Assembly: GCF_018413645.1 (NCBI RefSeq)
Contig: NZ_JAHCDA010000001.1
Coordinates: 1,488,001-1,552,000 of the forward strand
Origin: Roseococcus pinisoli
GTDB taxonomy: Bacteria; Pseudomonadota; Alphaproteobacteria; Acetobacterales; Acetobacteraceae
Length of the DNA: 64,000 nucleotides
Direction of reading: 5' to 3'
A program made the position numbers and the translations under genes. Shown here piece by piece: positions 28,801-36,694 of this stretch. Position 1 is the stretch's first letter; the number at the start of each line of letters is the position of its first letter. Under the pieces are notes generated by a model. The model was given only the letters and a program-made list of their open reading frames with translations, did not search any database and had not been told where the DNA came from.

Positions 28801-29369
28801 CTTCCTACGGCTACTGGAAATGCGCGGGCCAGGGCAACGACCTGATCCTCTTCGAGGAGGACGGCACGACCGAAGTCGCCCGCTTCAACCTGCCGCGTCA
28901 GCCCAAGGAGGATGGCGAGTGCATCGCCGATTTCGTGCGCGACATCGACGATGCCGAGCGGGACGTGATCGGCCTGCAGGTCGTCACCATGGGCCAGCGG
29001 ACCAGCGACGTCGCGCGCGAGTGGTTCGAGGGGAATCGCTACCAGGACTACCTCTACCTGCACGGCCTGGGCGTCGAGATGGCGGAGGCCCTGGCCGAGG
29101 TCACGCACAAGCGCATCCGCGCCGAGCTCGGCTTCGCCTCGGAGGATGAGCGCGACATCGAGAAGATGCTGAGCCAGGGCTATCGCGGCGGCCGCTACAG
29201 CTTCGGCTACCCGGCCTGTCCGAAGCTGGAAGACCAGGCGCCGCTGCTGAAGCTTCTCGGCGCCGAGCGCATCGGCGTGGAGATCTCCGACGAGTGGCAG
29301 CTCCATCCGGAGCAGAGCACCAGCGCCATCGTGCTGCACCACCCGCGGGCGAAGTACTTCTCCGTATGA
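25872..29369 (+). CDS. metH: Cobalamin-dependent methionine synthase
   Basis: A full-length 1165-residue MetH that methylates homocysteine from methyltetrahydrofolate through methylcobalamin. In order: the homocysteine/zinc domain (LLCDGGMGS; Cys225 in GLNCATGP and Cys291-Cys292 in GGCCGTS bind zinc); the pterin domain (ERCNANGSKAW, DICTAFVGRDEMFEM, LSNISFGLNAAARH); the cobalamin cap and Rossmann part with the cobalt-ligating motif DVHDIG at 734-739; and the C-terminal SAM-binding reactivation domain (GGRYSFGYPACPKL near 1110). Its last bases form an ATGA overlap with the lipoprotein gene. No SAM, SAH or cobalamin riboswitch was seen in the short upstream spacer. Confidence 0.97.
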   Translation: MSSRPHLLDALRDRVLLCDGGMGSRVQALTLDVEKDYWDKENCTEVLSLSRPDLVREIHRGYYEAGADMVLTNTFGGSPITLEEFELGSRTFEINKVGVELAREAAETFADGRHRWVVGDIGPGTKLPSLGHIKYDVLEAALVEQCLGLIAGGADALLTETNQDTLFIKAAVNAAKIAKAQTKSDIPIFVQVTVETTGTLLVGPDIAAAAAVIHSLDVPLVGLNCATGPQEMAEHVRWLSQNWPGLLSVQPNAGLPELVDGKTHYPLGAEEMASWMERFVVEDGFNLIGGCCGTSTPHIGALDAMLRKLGGASHRPAPIARKFHWVPSVASLYSAVSLRQENAYFSIGERCNANGSKAWRVAQEANDWDSCLAIGREQVGEGSNSLDICTAFVGRDEMFEMSEVITRFTSSVNAPLVIDSTETPIIEAALKLHGGKPIINSINFEEGEGAATDRMILAKKFGAGVIALTIDEVGMAKTVEDKVRIARRLVDFACNKHGLPQSDLMIDPLTFTIATGNEDDRKLGLWTLEGIRQIRQEFPDIQIMLGLSNISFGLNAAARHVLNSVFLDHAVKAGMTGAIVHVSKIKPLHAIPPEEVKVMEDLIFDRREEGYDPLQKLLEMFSGRKAADAAAKVKAETVEGRLKDRIVDGDRKGLDEELADALAQGITPLAIINDVLLDGMKVVGELFGAGKMQLPFVLQSAETMKAAVAYLEPHMERVEGQEKGIIVLGTVKGDVHDIGKNLVDIILTNNGYKVVNLGIKVPLNQIVDAAREHKANAIGMSGLLVKSTVVMRENLEEMSRLGVDIPVLLGGAALTRNYVEDDCVKAYASGRVVYARDAFDGLHLMDKVMGNDFEGYLGTIQSKRAGKSRNEKRVLGQADPRGFAPVDLAYAQGRRRRETAKLPVPVPPFWGAKIIETDPKALVPFVNERSLYQFQWGFRKAGRSLEDFLGWAKQELRPVLKRMLSIAEEQKILKPQASYGYWKCAGQGNDLILFEEDGTTEVARFNLPRQPKEDGECIADFVRDIDDAERDVIGLQVVTMGQRTSDVAREWFEGNRYQDYLYLHGLGVEMAEALAEVTHKRIRAELGFASEDERDIEKMLSQGYRGGRYSFGYPACPKLEDQAPLLKLLGAERIGVEISDEWQLHPEQSTSAIVLHHPRAKYFSV

Positions 29370-30310
29370 GGGCAGCGCGGGCCTGGATCGCCGCGGGCTT
29401 CGCGGCGGTCCTGCTGGCTGGCTGCGCCGCCGCGCCCACTCGCGACATCGGGACGAGCTTCTGCGCGGCGCGTGTCGAACGCCGCGCAGCGCCGCTGCCG
29501 CCGATGAATCCCGCGCTGACCCAATCGCTCGTCACCCAGGGGCTGAGCCGCGATGCCGCGCAGATGGCCGAGGTCATCGGCGCGCTGGACGGGCTGCAGG
29601 GCCTCCTCGCGGCGGAGCGCCGGCGCTCGGTCGACGTCCAGTTCCTGCTGGCCCGCCAGGCCGTGACGGATCGTGTCCTGCTGGCCACGCTCGACGTGAA
29701 CGCCTCGCTCGCCGCCATCGATTGCGAGGGCGAGCGCGGGGATTCGCTGCGCGGCCAGCTCCAGCGCATCGAGGCCCGGCGCGCACGCAACCTCGGCCTC
29801 GCCAGCATCCTGCTCGGTGCGACGACGGCGGCACTCTCGGGTGGGCTGGGGCTGGCGGGCATCGACCGGGCGGGCGACATCGTGGGCATCATCGGCGGTA
29901 CGGCCGAGGCCACCATCGGCGGCGCGCTGCTCTATGGTTCCGCCTCAGGGCGTCTCCGCACACGCAGCAACCTGCTCGGCGAGATCCTGCAGCATCCCGA
30001 GGAATCGAGGCTCTTCCCGCCGACGGTCTGGCGCTACCTCACGCGGCGGGAGGAGCCGGGGGCCCGCAGCATCGCCGAGGAGATCGTGGCAAACTGGCAG
30101 TCGGCCGGGCTCCTGCGCGAGAACGATCCGCTGATGGATCCCGAGGGCGAGTTCACCGTCTCGGACCTCGAGCGGCGGGACGGGATGCTCGACCTGCTGG
30201 AGGCGCGCATCGCGCTCATGAGCCGGGACCTGCGGGTCCTGCTCGAAGAGGTGATGGAGCGCATGCCCTCGCTGGCCATCCGCCCGGCCAGGAACGTGGC
30301 GCGGCCCTGA
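29366..30310 (+). CDS. Putative lipoprotein of unknown function
   Basis: A 314-residue protein with a lipoprotein signal peptide: hydrophobic AAGFAAVLLAGCAAAP with lipobox LAGC (Cys near residue 19). The mature part is mostly helical, with a Gly/Ala-rich stretch LGATTAALSGGLGLAGIDRAGDIVGIIGGTAEATIGGALLYG around residues 150-195 (a possible membrane-associating segment), and a long charged C-terminal half. No family is recognised. The ATG overlaps the metH stop, yet there is no clear functional tie to methionine synthesis. Confidence 0.75.
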   Translation: MRAARAWIAAGFAAVLLAGCAAAPTRDIGTSFCAARVERRAAPLPPMNPALTQSLVTQGLSRDAAQMAEVIGALDGLQGLLAAERRRSVDVQFLLARQAVTDRVLLATLDVNASLAAIDCEGERGDSLRGQLQRIEARRARNLGLASILLGATTAALSGGLGLAGIDRAGDIVGIIGGTAEATIGGALLYGSASGRLRTRSNLLGEILQHPEESRLFPPTVWRYLTRREEPGARSIAEEIVANWQSAGLLRENDPLMDPEGEFTVSDLERRDGMLDLLEARIALMSRDLRVLLEEVMERMPSLAIRPARNVARP

Positions 30311-30435
30311 GCCCGCCTCGCTGTCACCGCTTCGCGGTTGCGGCGATGCGTCCCTTCCGCGAAGCTTCCATGCCGCCGGAGAAGGTTCGCGACCCGGTGG
30401 GAATGGGGTAGAGGGGCGCCATCCGCGAACGCCTT

Positions 30436-31335
30436 TTGGAACGTGATTTGACCCGTGCCGTGAACCTCGCGGTGGGCAGCGTCGTCGTTGCCCTTGCCGT
30501 CCTGGCGCTGAAGCTCGCGGCCTGGTGGCTGACGGGCAGCGTGGCGCTGTTCGCCGACGCGCTGGAAAGCGTGGTCAACGTGGCTGCCGCCGGCGCGGCC
30601 CTGGTGGCGATCCGCCTCTCCGCCATGCCGGCCGATGCGAACCACCCCTACGGCCACGACAAGGCGGAGTATTTCTCCGCGGTTCTTGAGGGCGCGCTGA
30701 TCCTGGTCGCCGCCTTCGTGATCCTGCACGAGGTCTGGACGGCCTGGCTGCGCCCCCGTGAGCCGGATCTCGCGCCGTTGGGCCTCGTCATCTCCATGAT
30801 CGCGACGGCGCTGAACGCGGCCTGGTGCTCGGTCCTCTTCCGCCACGGGCGGCGTCTGCGCTCGCCCGCGCTGGTGGCCGATGCGCGCCATCTTCTGGCG
30901 GATGTCGTGACCTCGGCGGGCGTGCTGGCGGGCATCCTGCTGGCCCTCGTCACCGGCTATTACTGGCTCGATCCGCTGCTGGCGGCGCTGACCGCGGTGA
31001 ACATCCTCTTCAGCGGTGCGCGGTTGGTGCGCGAGAGCGTGGGCGGACTGATGGACGAGGCGGTGCCGCCCGACCAGCTCGCGCGCATCCGCCACACCGT
31101 CTCCTGCGCCGCCGAAGGCGCCATCGAGGCGCATGACATCCGCTCCCGCCAGTCCGGCCGCTGGACCTTCATAGAGTTCCATCTGGTCGTGCCGGGGGAC
31201 ATGCGCGTCGTGGAGGCGCATGAGATCTGCGACCGGATCGAAGCCGCGCTGAAGGCCGAGCTCGGCGACGCCGTCATCACCATCCATGTCGAGCCTGAGG
31301 GCAAGGCGAAGCACAGCGGGGTATTGGTGCTGTGA
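30436..31335 (+). CDS. Cation diffusion facilitator (CDF/FieF-type) transporter
   Basis: A protein of about 299 residues that exports divalent metals (Zn, Fe, Mn or Co) in exchange for protons. It has the N-terminal membrane domain (VALFADALESVVNVAAAGAAL with metal-site Asp, then HPYGHDKAEYFSAV and DARHLLADVVTSAG) and a C-terminal cytoplasmic ferredoxin-like domain (EAHDIRSRQSGRWTFIEFHLVVPGDM). The start is uncertain: a TTG at 30436 opens the longest plausible frame, and a TTG at 30448 has a GGAAC site 8 bases upstream. It overlaps the TonB gene by GTGA. Confidence 0.9.
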   Translation: MERDLTRAVNLAVGSVVVALAVLALKLAAWWLTGSVALFADALESVVNVAAAGAALVAIRLSAMPADANHPYGHDKAEYFSAVLEGALILVAAFVILHEVWTAWLRPREPDLAPLGLVISMIATALNAAWCSVLFRHGRRLRSPALVADARHLLADVVTSAGVLAGILLALVTGYYWLDPLLAALTAVNILFSGARLVRESVGGLMDEAVPPDQLARIRHTVSCAAEGAIEAHDIRSRQSGRWTFIEFHLVVPGDMRVVEAHEICDRIEAALKAELGDAVITIHVEPEGKAKHSGVLVL

Positions 31336-32234
31336 GCGGACGGCGCCGCCGGGCGCCTGATCGTTTCGCCCTGGCGGCGGTGGCCTCGGCGGCTGTCCAT
31401 GCCGCGGCGCTGGCGGCGGCCTTGCTGTGGTTCGGCCGCACGCCGCCCCGACCGCCCGCCGTGGAGCAGGGCGTCGAGATCGTCTGGGACGACACCTCCG
31501 GCGAGGCTGTGGGCGAAGATCCCGCCGAAGCAGCGGAACCGGGCGCCCCGCCCAGTGCTCCGGCGCCCGAGGCGGTGCAGGCCCCCGAAGCGCCGCGCAT
31601 GGCCGAGGTGCCGCCGACCCCGATTGCCGAGCCCACGGACGTGCCCGCGCCGCCCCAGCCGCCCGCGCCCCCCGCTCCTCCGGCTGCGCCCCGCCTGGCC
31701 GAAGCCCCGCCGGCCCCCGCCGCCGCGCCCGACTCGCCGCCCCTGGAGGCGCCGGAGCCGGATATCGCCGCATTGCCGCCGGTGCCCGAGGCTGCCCCTT
31801 CCAGCGTCACGGAGATTCCCGAGCCGCCTCCACCTCCGCCGCCCCCTCAACCCGCCGCGCCGCGCGCGGAGCCGCGGCCGCCCGCCCAGGCCACGCGGCA
31901 GGGAGAGGGGCAGGCCGTGCGCAGCGCCCCTGGCATCGGCCGCGCCACCGGCGCCGTGGTGCCGCCCGGCCTCGATTCGAGCTTCCGCAATGCCGCCCCC
32001 GCCTATCCCGAGACCTCCCGCCTGCGGGGCGAGCAGGGCGCCGTCGGGCTGGAGCTGTCGATCGATGCGCAGGGTCGCGTCGTCAGCGCGGTGGTGGCAC
32101 GATCCTCCGGCTCGCCCGCGCTGGACGCGGCGGCGCGGAGCGCGGTGCTGGCCTGGCGCTTCCGCCCGGCGCGGGTGGACGGCCAGCCGGTGCCCGGGGC
32201 CATCCGGACGACGGTGCATTTCCGGCTGAGCTGA
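31332..32234 (+). CDS. TonB-like energy transducer
   Basis: A 300-residue TonB protein, which couples the inner-membrane proton gradient to outer-membrane transporters. One N-terminal membrane segment (ALAAVASAAVHAAALAAALLW, about 13-33) is followed by a Pro/Ala/Glu-rich spacer of about 150 residues that spans the periplasm, and a C-terminal TonB domain from about 215 with AAPAYPETSRLRGEQGAVGLELSI and SPALDAAARSAVLAWRFRPAR. The start is a GTG that overlaps the CDF stop. No ExbBD genes are adjacent. Near metH and the cobalamin adenosyltransferase, a role in vitamin B12 or metal uptake is plausible but unproven. Confidence 0.9.
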   Translation: MSGRRRRAPDRFALAAVASAAVHAAALAAALLWFGRTPPRPPAVEQGVEIVWDDTSGEAVGEDPAEAAEPGAPPSAPAPEAVQAPEAPRMAEVPPTPIAEPTDVPAPPQPPAPPAPPAAPRLAEAPPAPAAAPDSPPLEAPEPDIAALPPVPEAAPSSVTEIPEPPPPPPPPQPAAPRAEPRPPAQATRQGEGQAVRSAPGIGRATGAVVPPGLDSSFRNAAPAYPETSRLRGEQGAVGLELSIDAQGRVVSAVVARSSGSPALDAAARSAVLAWRFRPARVDGQPVPGAIRTTVHFRLS

Positions 32235-32314
32235 CGCATTTCCCGGTCGGTCACCTCCGACGACTTGGAGATGCGCCGGAACAGAAGACCAACGCGGCAG
32301 AGGGAGTTTTCGGA

Positions 32315-32866
32315 ATGGTGAAGCTCGACGTCATCACCACGCGCGGCGGCGACGGCGGCCAGACCTCGCTCGGCGACGGCACGCGGCTGCGCAAGGATGC
32401 ACTGCGCATCCAGGCCATCGGCGAGGTGGACGAGCTCAATGCCACGATCGGGCTGCTGCGGCTGCAGGCCGATCCGGAGGCGGATGCCATGCTGGCGCGC
32501 CTGCAGAACGACCTCTTCGACCTGGGCGCGGATCTCTGCATGCCCGGGACCGGGGAGGGCCTGCGGATGACCGAGGCCCAGTGCCTGCGGCTGGAGCGCG
32601 AGGTGGCGGCGATGAACGAGGCGATCCCGCCCTTGCGCAGCTTCGTCCTGCCGGGGGGCACGCCCGCGGCGGCCTATGCGCATCTCGCGCGCACGGTGGC
32701 GCGGCGGGCGGAGCGGAGCGTGGTGGCGCTGGCGGCGGCGGAGCCGGTGAATCCCGAGGCGGTGCGCTGGCTCAACCGCGCCTCGGATCATCTTTTCGTG
32801 CTGTCGCGCCGCTTCAACGGGAACGGCGCGGGGGACGTGCTGTGGGTGCCCGGGGGCAACCGGTAG
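32315..32866 (+). CDS. Cob(I)yrinic acid a,c-diamide adenosyltransferase, PduO/MMAB type
   Basis: A 183-residue PduO-type ATP:corrinoid adenosyltransferase that makes adenosylcobalamin from cob(I)alamin. Family marks are the N-terminal ITTRGGDGGQTSLGDGTRLRKD (ATP loop), EVDELNATIGLLR, LPGGTPAAAYAHLARTVARRAER near 125 and the closing LNRASDHLFVLSRRFN. An AGAGGGAG ribosome site precedes the ATG. It closes the plus-strand block that contains B12-dependent metH, supporting a cobalamin theme. Confidence 0.95.
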   Translation: MVKLDVITTRGGDGGQTSLGDGTRLRKDALRIQAIGEVDELNATIGLLRLQADPEADAMLARLQNDLFDLGADLCMPGTGEGLRMTEAQCLRLEREVAAMNEAIPPLRSFVLPGGTPAAAYAHLARTVARRAERSVVALAAAEPVNPEAVRWLNRASDHLFVLSRRFNGNGAGDVLWVPGGNR

Positions 32867-32877
32867 GAAGGAAAAGG

Positions 32878-32897
32878 GAAGGGGCTTTCGCCCCTTC
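32878..32897. terminator. Bidirectional hairpin terminator
   Basis: GAAGGGGC-TTTC-GCCCCTTC is a perfect 8-bp stem between the convergent adenosyltransferase (stop 32866) and hydroxybutyryl-CoA dehydrogenase (stop 32901) genes. GTTT follows on the plus strand and CCTTTTCC on the minus strand, so it can serve both. Confidence 0.7.
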
Positions 32898-32900
32898 GTT

Positions 32901-33830
32901 TCACCGCGTCGGCGCGGGCGGGTCCTGGCTGTAGTCGTAGAAGCCCTTGCCGGTCTTCCGGCCGAGCCAGCCGGCCTCGACATACTTCACCAGCAGCGGG
33001 CAGGGACGGTACTTGCTGTCCGACAGCCCGTCATAGAGCACCTGCATGACCGAGAGGCAGGTATCGAGGCCGATGAAGTCCGCCAGCTCCAGCGGGCCCA
33101 TCGGGTGGTTGGCGCCGAGCTTCATGGCCGTGTCGATGCTGCGGATGTCGCCCACGCCCTCATAGAGCGCGTAGACGGCCTCGTTGATCATCGGCACCAG
33201 GATCCGGTTCACGATGAAGGCCGGGAAGTCCTGCGCCGTCGCCGTCATCTTGCCGAGCTTGCGCGCCAGCGCCTCGACGGCACGGTAGGTCGGCTCGTCG
33301 GTCGCGATGCCGCGGATGACCTCGACCAGCTTCATGACCGGAACCGGGTTCATGAAGTGCATGCCGATGAAGCGCTCGGGCCGGTCCGTCACGGCGGCGA
33401 GCCGCGTGATCGAGATCGAGCTCGTGTTGGAGGCGAGCATCGCCTCCGGCTTGAGGTGCGGGCAGAGCGCCTTGAACACCTCGCGCTTCACCTCCTCCTT
33501 CTCGGTCGCCGCTTCGATGACGAAGTCGGTCGTGCCGAAGCTGGCGAGGTCGGTGCTGGTGGTGATGCGCTCCAGCGCCTCGTCGCGCTGCTCGGGCGTG
33601 ATCAGCTTGCGGCCGATCTGGCGCTCCATGTTGCGCGCGATGGTGGCCAGCGCCTTGTCCAGCGCCGGCCGGCTGATGTCCACCATCGCCACAGGAAGGC
33701 CGGCCAGCGCGCTGACATGCGCGATGCCATTGCCCATCTGGCCCGCGCCGATGATGCCGATGGAACGGATTTCCGGAATCTCCACGGGGGAGTCCGGCAG
33801 GTCGGCGCGCGTGGCGAGGTGGATCGACAT
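32901..33830 (-). CDS. 3-hydroxybutyryl-CoA dehydrogenase
   Basis: A 309-residue NAD-dependent 3-hydroxyacyl-CoA dehydrogenase. The Rossmann loop IGIIGAGQMGNGIAHVSALAG (residues 23-43), the catalytic His region IGMHFMNPVPVMKLVEVI near 153 and the C-terminal GANHPMGPLELADFIGLDT with LGRKTGKGFYDY define the family. Its ATG overlaps the etfA stop by one base (TGATG). With etfA and etfB it forms a beta-oxidation or butanoate/PHB-linked operon: electrons from acyl-CoA dehydrogenases pass to EtfAB. Confidence 0.95.
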   Translation of the reverse strand: MSIHLATRADLPDSPVEIPEIRSIGIIGAGQMGNGIAHVSALAGLPVAMVDISRPALDKALATIARNMERQIGRKLITPEQRDEALERITTSTDLASFGTTDFVIEAATEKEEVKREVFKALCPHLKPEAMLASNTSSISITRLAAVTDRPERFIGMHFMNPVPVMKLVEVIRGIATDEPTYRAVEALARKLGKMTATAQDFPAFIVNRILVPMINEAVYALYEGVGDIRSIDTAMKLGANHPMGPLELADFIGLDTCLSVMQVLYDGLSDSKYRPCPLLVKYVEAGWLGRKTGKGFYDYSQDPPAPTR

Positions 33831-34768
33831 CAGGCGGGCTTGCCCAGCTCGGCTTCGAGCTCCGGCAGGACCTTGAACAGGTCACCCACGAGGCCGTAGT
33901 CGGCCACCTGGAAGATCGGCGCCTCCTCGTCCTTGTTGATGGCGACGATGACCTTGCTGTCCTTCATGCCGGCCAGGTGCTGGATGGCGCCCGAGATGCC
34001 GACCGCGATGTAGAGGTCGGGGGCGACGATCTTGCCGGTCTGGCCCACCTGGTGGTCATTGGGCGCGTAGCCCGCATCGACCGCCGCGCGCGAGGCGCCG
34101 ACCGCGGCGCCGAGCAGGTCGGCCACCTTCTCGATCAGGTGGAAGTTCTCGGCGGAGCCCATGGCGCGGCCGCCGGAGACGACGACCTTGGCCGCCGTCA
34201 GCTCCGGACGCTCGGACTTGCTCACCTCGGCGCCGATGAAGCTCGAGGTGCCGGGATCGGCCGCCGCGGCGACGTTCTCGATCGGCGCGGAGCCGCCGGT
34301 GGCGGGCGCGGGATCGAAGCTGGCGGCGCGGACGGTCAGCACCTTCTTGGCGTCGCTGCTCTTCACCGTCGCCATCGCGTTGCCCGCGTAGATCGGGCGC
34401 ACGAAGGTGTCGGCGTCGACCACGCCCGAGATGTCGCTGATCGGCTGCACGTCCAGCAGCGCGGCGACGCGCGGCATCACGTTCTTGCCGGCGGCCGAGG
34501 CCGGGGCCAGCAGGTGCGAGTAGTTCGGCGCCAGGCTCACCAGCAGGGCGGAGACCGGCTCGGCGAGGCGATGGGCCAGCGAGGCGTCGTCGGCCAGCAG
34601 GACCTTCGTCACGCCCGGCACGGCGGCGGCGGAAGCGGCGGCCGCCGCCGCGCCCTCGCCCAGGACGAGCACATGCACTTCGCCCAGCTTGGCGCCGGCG
34701 GCGACGGCGCTGCGCGTCGGCTGCGAGACGGCCTTACCGTCGTGATCCGCGAGGAGGAGAACGGCCAT
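33830..34768 (-). CDS. etfA: Electron transfer flavoprotein alpha subunit
   Basis: A 312-residue EtfA. The C-terminal FAD domain shows [51 protein letters not shown] (in pieces: [25 protein letters not shown]) and [20 protein letters not shown], the signature of the family. EtfAB takes electrons from several dehydrogenases to ETF:ubiquinone oxidoreductase. It starts 2 bases after etfB on the minus strand. Confidence 0.97.
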   Translation of the reverse strand: MAVLLLADHDGKAVSQPTRSAVAAGAKLGEVHVLVLGEGAAAAAASAAAVPGVTKVLLADDASLAHRLAEPVSALLVSLAPNYSHLLAPASAAGKNVMPRVAALLDVQPISDISGVVDADTFVRPIYAGNAMATVKSSDAKKVLTVRAASFDPAPATGGSAPIENVAAAADPGTSSFIGAEVSKSERPELTAAKVVVSGGRAMGSAENFHLIEKVADLLGAAVGASRAAVDAGYAPNDHQVGQTGKIVAPDLYIAVGISGAIQHLAGMKDSKVIVAINKDEEAPIFQVADYGLVGDLFKVLPELEAELGKPA

Positions 34769-34770
34769 GT

Positions 34771-35520
34771 TCAGATCACCTTGGCTTCGTTGCGCAGCTT
34801 GGAGACCAGCTCCTGCACGGAACCGACCTTGGCGCCGGCCTGGCGCTTCGCCGGCTCCTCGACCTTCAGCACCGTCAGGCGCGGCGTGACGTCCACGCCG
34901 AGATCGGCGGGCTTCACGTTGTCGATGGGCTTCTTGCGTGCCTTCATGATGTTGGGCAGCGAGGCGTAGCGCGGCTCGTTGAGGCGCAGATCCGCGCTGA
35001 CCACGGCCGGCAGCTTCACCTTCACCGTCTCGAGGCCGCCATCGACCTCGCGCGTGACGGTGGCGGAGCCGTCGGCGATCTCGACCTTGCTGGCGAAGGT
35101 CGCCTGCGGCCAGCCGAGCAGGGCGGCGAGCATCTGGCCCGTCGCGCTCATGTCGTCGTCGATGGCCTGCTTGCCGAGGATCACCAGCTCGGGCGATTCC
35201 TTGTCGACCAGCGCCTTGAGCAGCTTGGCGACGGCGATCGGCTCGAGCGTGCCGTCATGCTCGATGAGGATGCCGCGGTCGGCGCCCATGGCGAGCGCGG
35301 TGCGGATCTGCTCGGCCGCGGCGGCGGGGCCGGCCGAGACCGCAACGATCTCGGTGGCGATGCCCTTCTCCTTGAGACGGACCGCTTCCTCGACGGCGAT
35401 CTCGTCGAAGGGGTTCATCGACATCTTGACGTTCGCCGTCTCAACGCCCGTGCCATCCGACTTCACGCGGACCTTGACGTTGTAATCGACCACCCGCTTG
35501 ACCGGGACGAGAAGCTTCAT
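34771..35520 (-). CDS. etfB: Electron transfer flavoprotein beta subunit
   Basis: A 249-residue EtfB, first gene of etfB-etfA-hbd. It opens [19 protein letters not shown], has [21 protein letters not shown] near residue 35 and the AMP-binding [28 protein letters not shown] near 115, then [10 protein letters not shown]. The ATG at 35520 gives the canonical start and has a GAAGG site upstream; a longer frame adds 25 non-family residues. Confidence 0.97.
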   Translation of the reverse strand: MKLLVPVKRVVDYNVKVRVKSDGTGVETANVKMSMNPFDEIAVEEAVRLKEKGIATEIVAVSAGPAAAAEQIRTALAMGADRGILIEHDGTLEPIAVAKLLKALVDKESPELVILGKQAIDDDMSATGQMLAALLGWPQATFASKVEIADGSATVTREVDGGLETVKVKLPAVVSADLRLNEPRYASLPNIMKARKKPIDNVKPADLGVDVTPRLTVLKVEEPAKRQAGAKVGSVQELVSKLRNEAKVI

Positions 35521-35652
35521 TGCCCGTTGCGCCTTCTTTTGCTGCACTGCCGTGAAAACGGACCGGAACCTACCTATCGGTCGGGTGAAGGGCAAGCCGC
35601 CACGCGGCTTTGCCCATTGATTCGATCCCGGGCCGGCCCTCGGCCAGGAGGT

Positions 35653-36012
35653 TTATTCCGAGTCCGTTTCGAGTAGCGCCAGCAGCTCCGCCACCCGGGC
35701 TTCGGGAAGGTCGCGGATGCGGCGGGCCAGCCGGTTCGCGAGCTCGGTGGCCTGGGGGCTGAGGCCGGCGGTATCCACCACCACCCGGGGGTGCGAGAGG
35801 CGGGCCAGGCGCACCAGCTCCTCCCCGTCGTCCCAGATCAGGCCGAAATGCTCGTTGACCTGGTGGATGAGCCCGGCCGAGGGGCGGCCGCGCTTGCCGT
35901 GCTCGAGCGCGGAGAGATAGGCGGGCGAGACGTGGAGGGCGTGGGCCAGCGAGGTCAGGGAAATGCCCCGGTCCTCGCGCAGCTCCCGCAGCCTCTGGCC
36001 GAAGGGGGTCAT
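35653..36012 (-). CDS. XRE-family helix-turn-helix protein
   Basis: A 119-residue protein with a complete Xre-type HTH at residues 4-60 (FGQRLRELREDRGISLTSLAHALHVSPAYLSALEHGKRG) followed by GLIHQVNEHFGLIWDDGEELVRLARLSHP and a short helical tail. It is a likely DNA-binding regulator with no ligand domain. Its target is unknown. Just upstream of its start codon lies copy B of the structured repeat. Confidence 0.85.
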   Translation of the reverse strand: MTPFGQRLRELREDRGISLTSLAHALHVSPAYLSALEHGKRGRPSAGLIHQVNEHFGLIWDDGEELVRLARLSHPRVVVDTAGLSPQATELANRLARRIRDLPEARVAELLALLETDSE

Positions 36013-36019
36013 GTGTTTT

Positions 36020-36125
36020 TGCCCTCGGGCGCCGGGCGCCGCCTCTGGCGGCTTGGCTTCGCCGCGTTGAGCGCGGTGCCGGAGGGTAGGGCGGTTGGGC
36101 GGCGCCGGCCGCGTTGCGGCCGGAT
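36020..36125. repeat. Intergenic structured repeat, copy B
   Basis: A 106-base match to 16263-16369 in the same orientation. Hairpin 1 here is GCCGCC/GGCGGC with loop TCT (36038-36043, 36047-36052); relative to copy A three stem pairs are changed on both sides, keeping pairing. Hairpin 2, CCGGCCGC/GCGGCCGG with loop GTT (36105-36112, 36116-36123), is identical in its arms. It occupies the 154-base spacer between the Smr gene and the HTH gene. Confidence 0.75.
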
Positions 36126-36166
36126 GCTGGTGGGAGGCCGCTCCTCGGGCGGGACCATCGCGCCCG

Positions 36167-36694
36167 TCATCGCGGGCGGCGGAGCAGCAAGTGCACGGCG
36201 CCCGCGTTGGAACGATGCGGGTGCGCGGCGCCGAGGATCAGCTGGCGCATCGCGGGCGCGTTCAGCCAATGCGGCAGCTCGCGCCGGAGCACGCCGCCCT
36301 CCTGGCTGCTGCCCTTGCCCGTTACGATGCAGACCACCCGCAGCCCCTCGATCTGGGCGGAGCGCAGAAAGCGCTCGACCTCCAGATGGGCCTTGGCGGC
36401 CGTCATGCCGTGCAGGTCCAGCTTGCGCTCGGGCCGCATCGTCCCGCGGCGCAGGTCGCGCCAGCGCCGGGCATCCAGGCCGGAGGGCTGGTTCCCCACC
36501 GCGATCTCGGGCGGCGGCGGCGGCCGGCGGGGGGCGGGCGGCGCGGCCGGTATGGCCTCGGCCGGGCGCGGCGGCGGCGTGACCGTGATGGAGGGCGGCG
36601 CCTCGGGCAGCTCGCGGCCGGGGAGGGGGCGGATGCTGCGCGCCACGGCCGCCCAGAGCGCCCGATCCTCCTCGGTGAGACCCCGGCGCCTCAC
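36167..36694 (-). CDS. Smr/MutS2 C-terminal domain protein
   Basis: A 175-residue Smr-domain protein (possible nicking endonuclease or RNA-acting domain). A Pro-rich linker (residues about 35-65) precedes the Smr core: RKLDLHGMTAAKAHLEVERFL near 90 with the LDLHG motif, and VVCIVTGKGSSQEGGVLRRELPHWL with the TGKG motif. The GTG start overlaps the lutC stop (GTGA), so it appears translationally coupled to the lut genes, although a functional link is not obvious. Confidence 0.9.
   Translation of the reverse strand: MRRRGLTEEDRALWAAVARSIRPLPGRELPEAPPSITVTPPPRPAEAIPAAPPAPRRPPPPPEIAVGNQPSGLDARRWRDLRRGTMRPERKLDLHGMTAAKAHLEVERFLRSAQIEGLRVVCIVTGKGSSQEGGVLRRELPHWLNAPAMRQLILGAAHPHRSNAGAVHLLLRRPR

Noticed and set aside
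25059-29342. Very long open frame antisense to the metH region
   Set aside because: It is an effect of high GC third-position bias opposite metH; it has no family features and no independent ribosome site or promoter.
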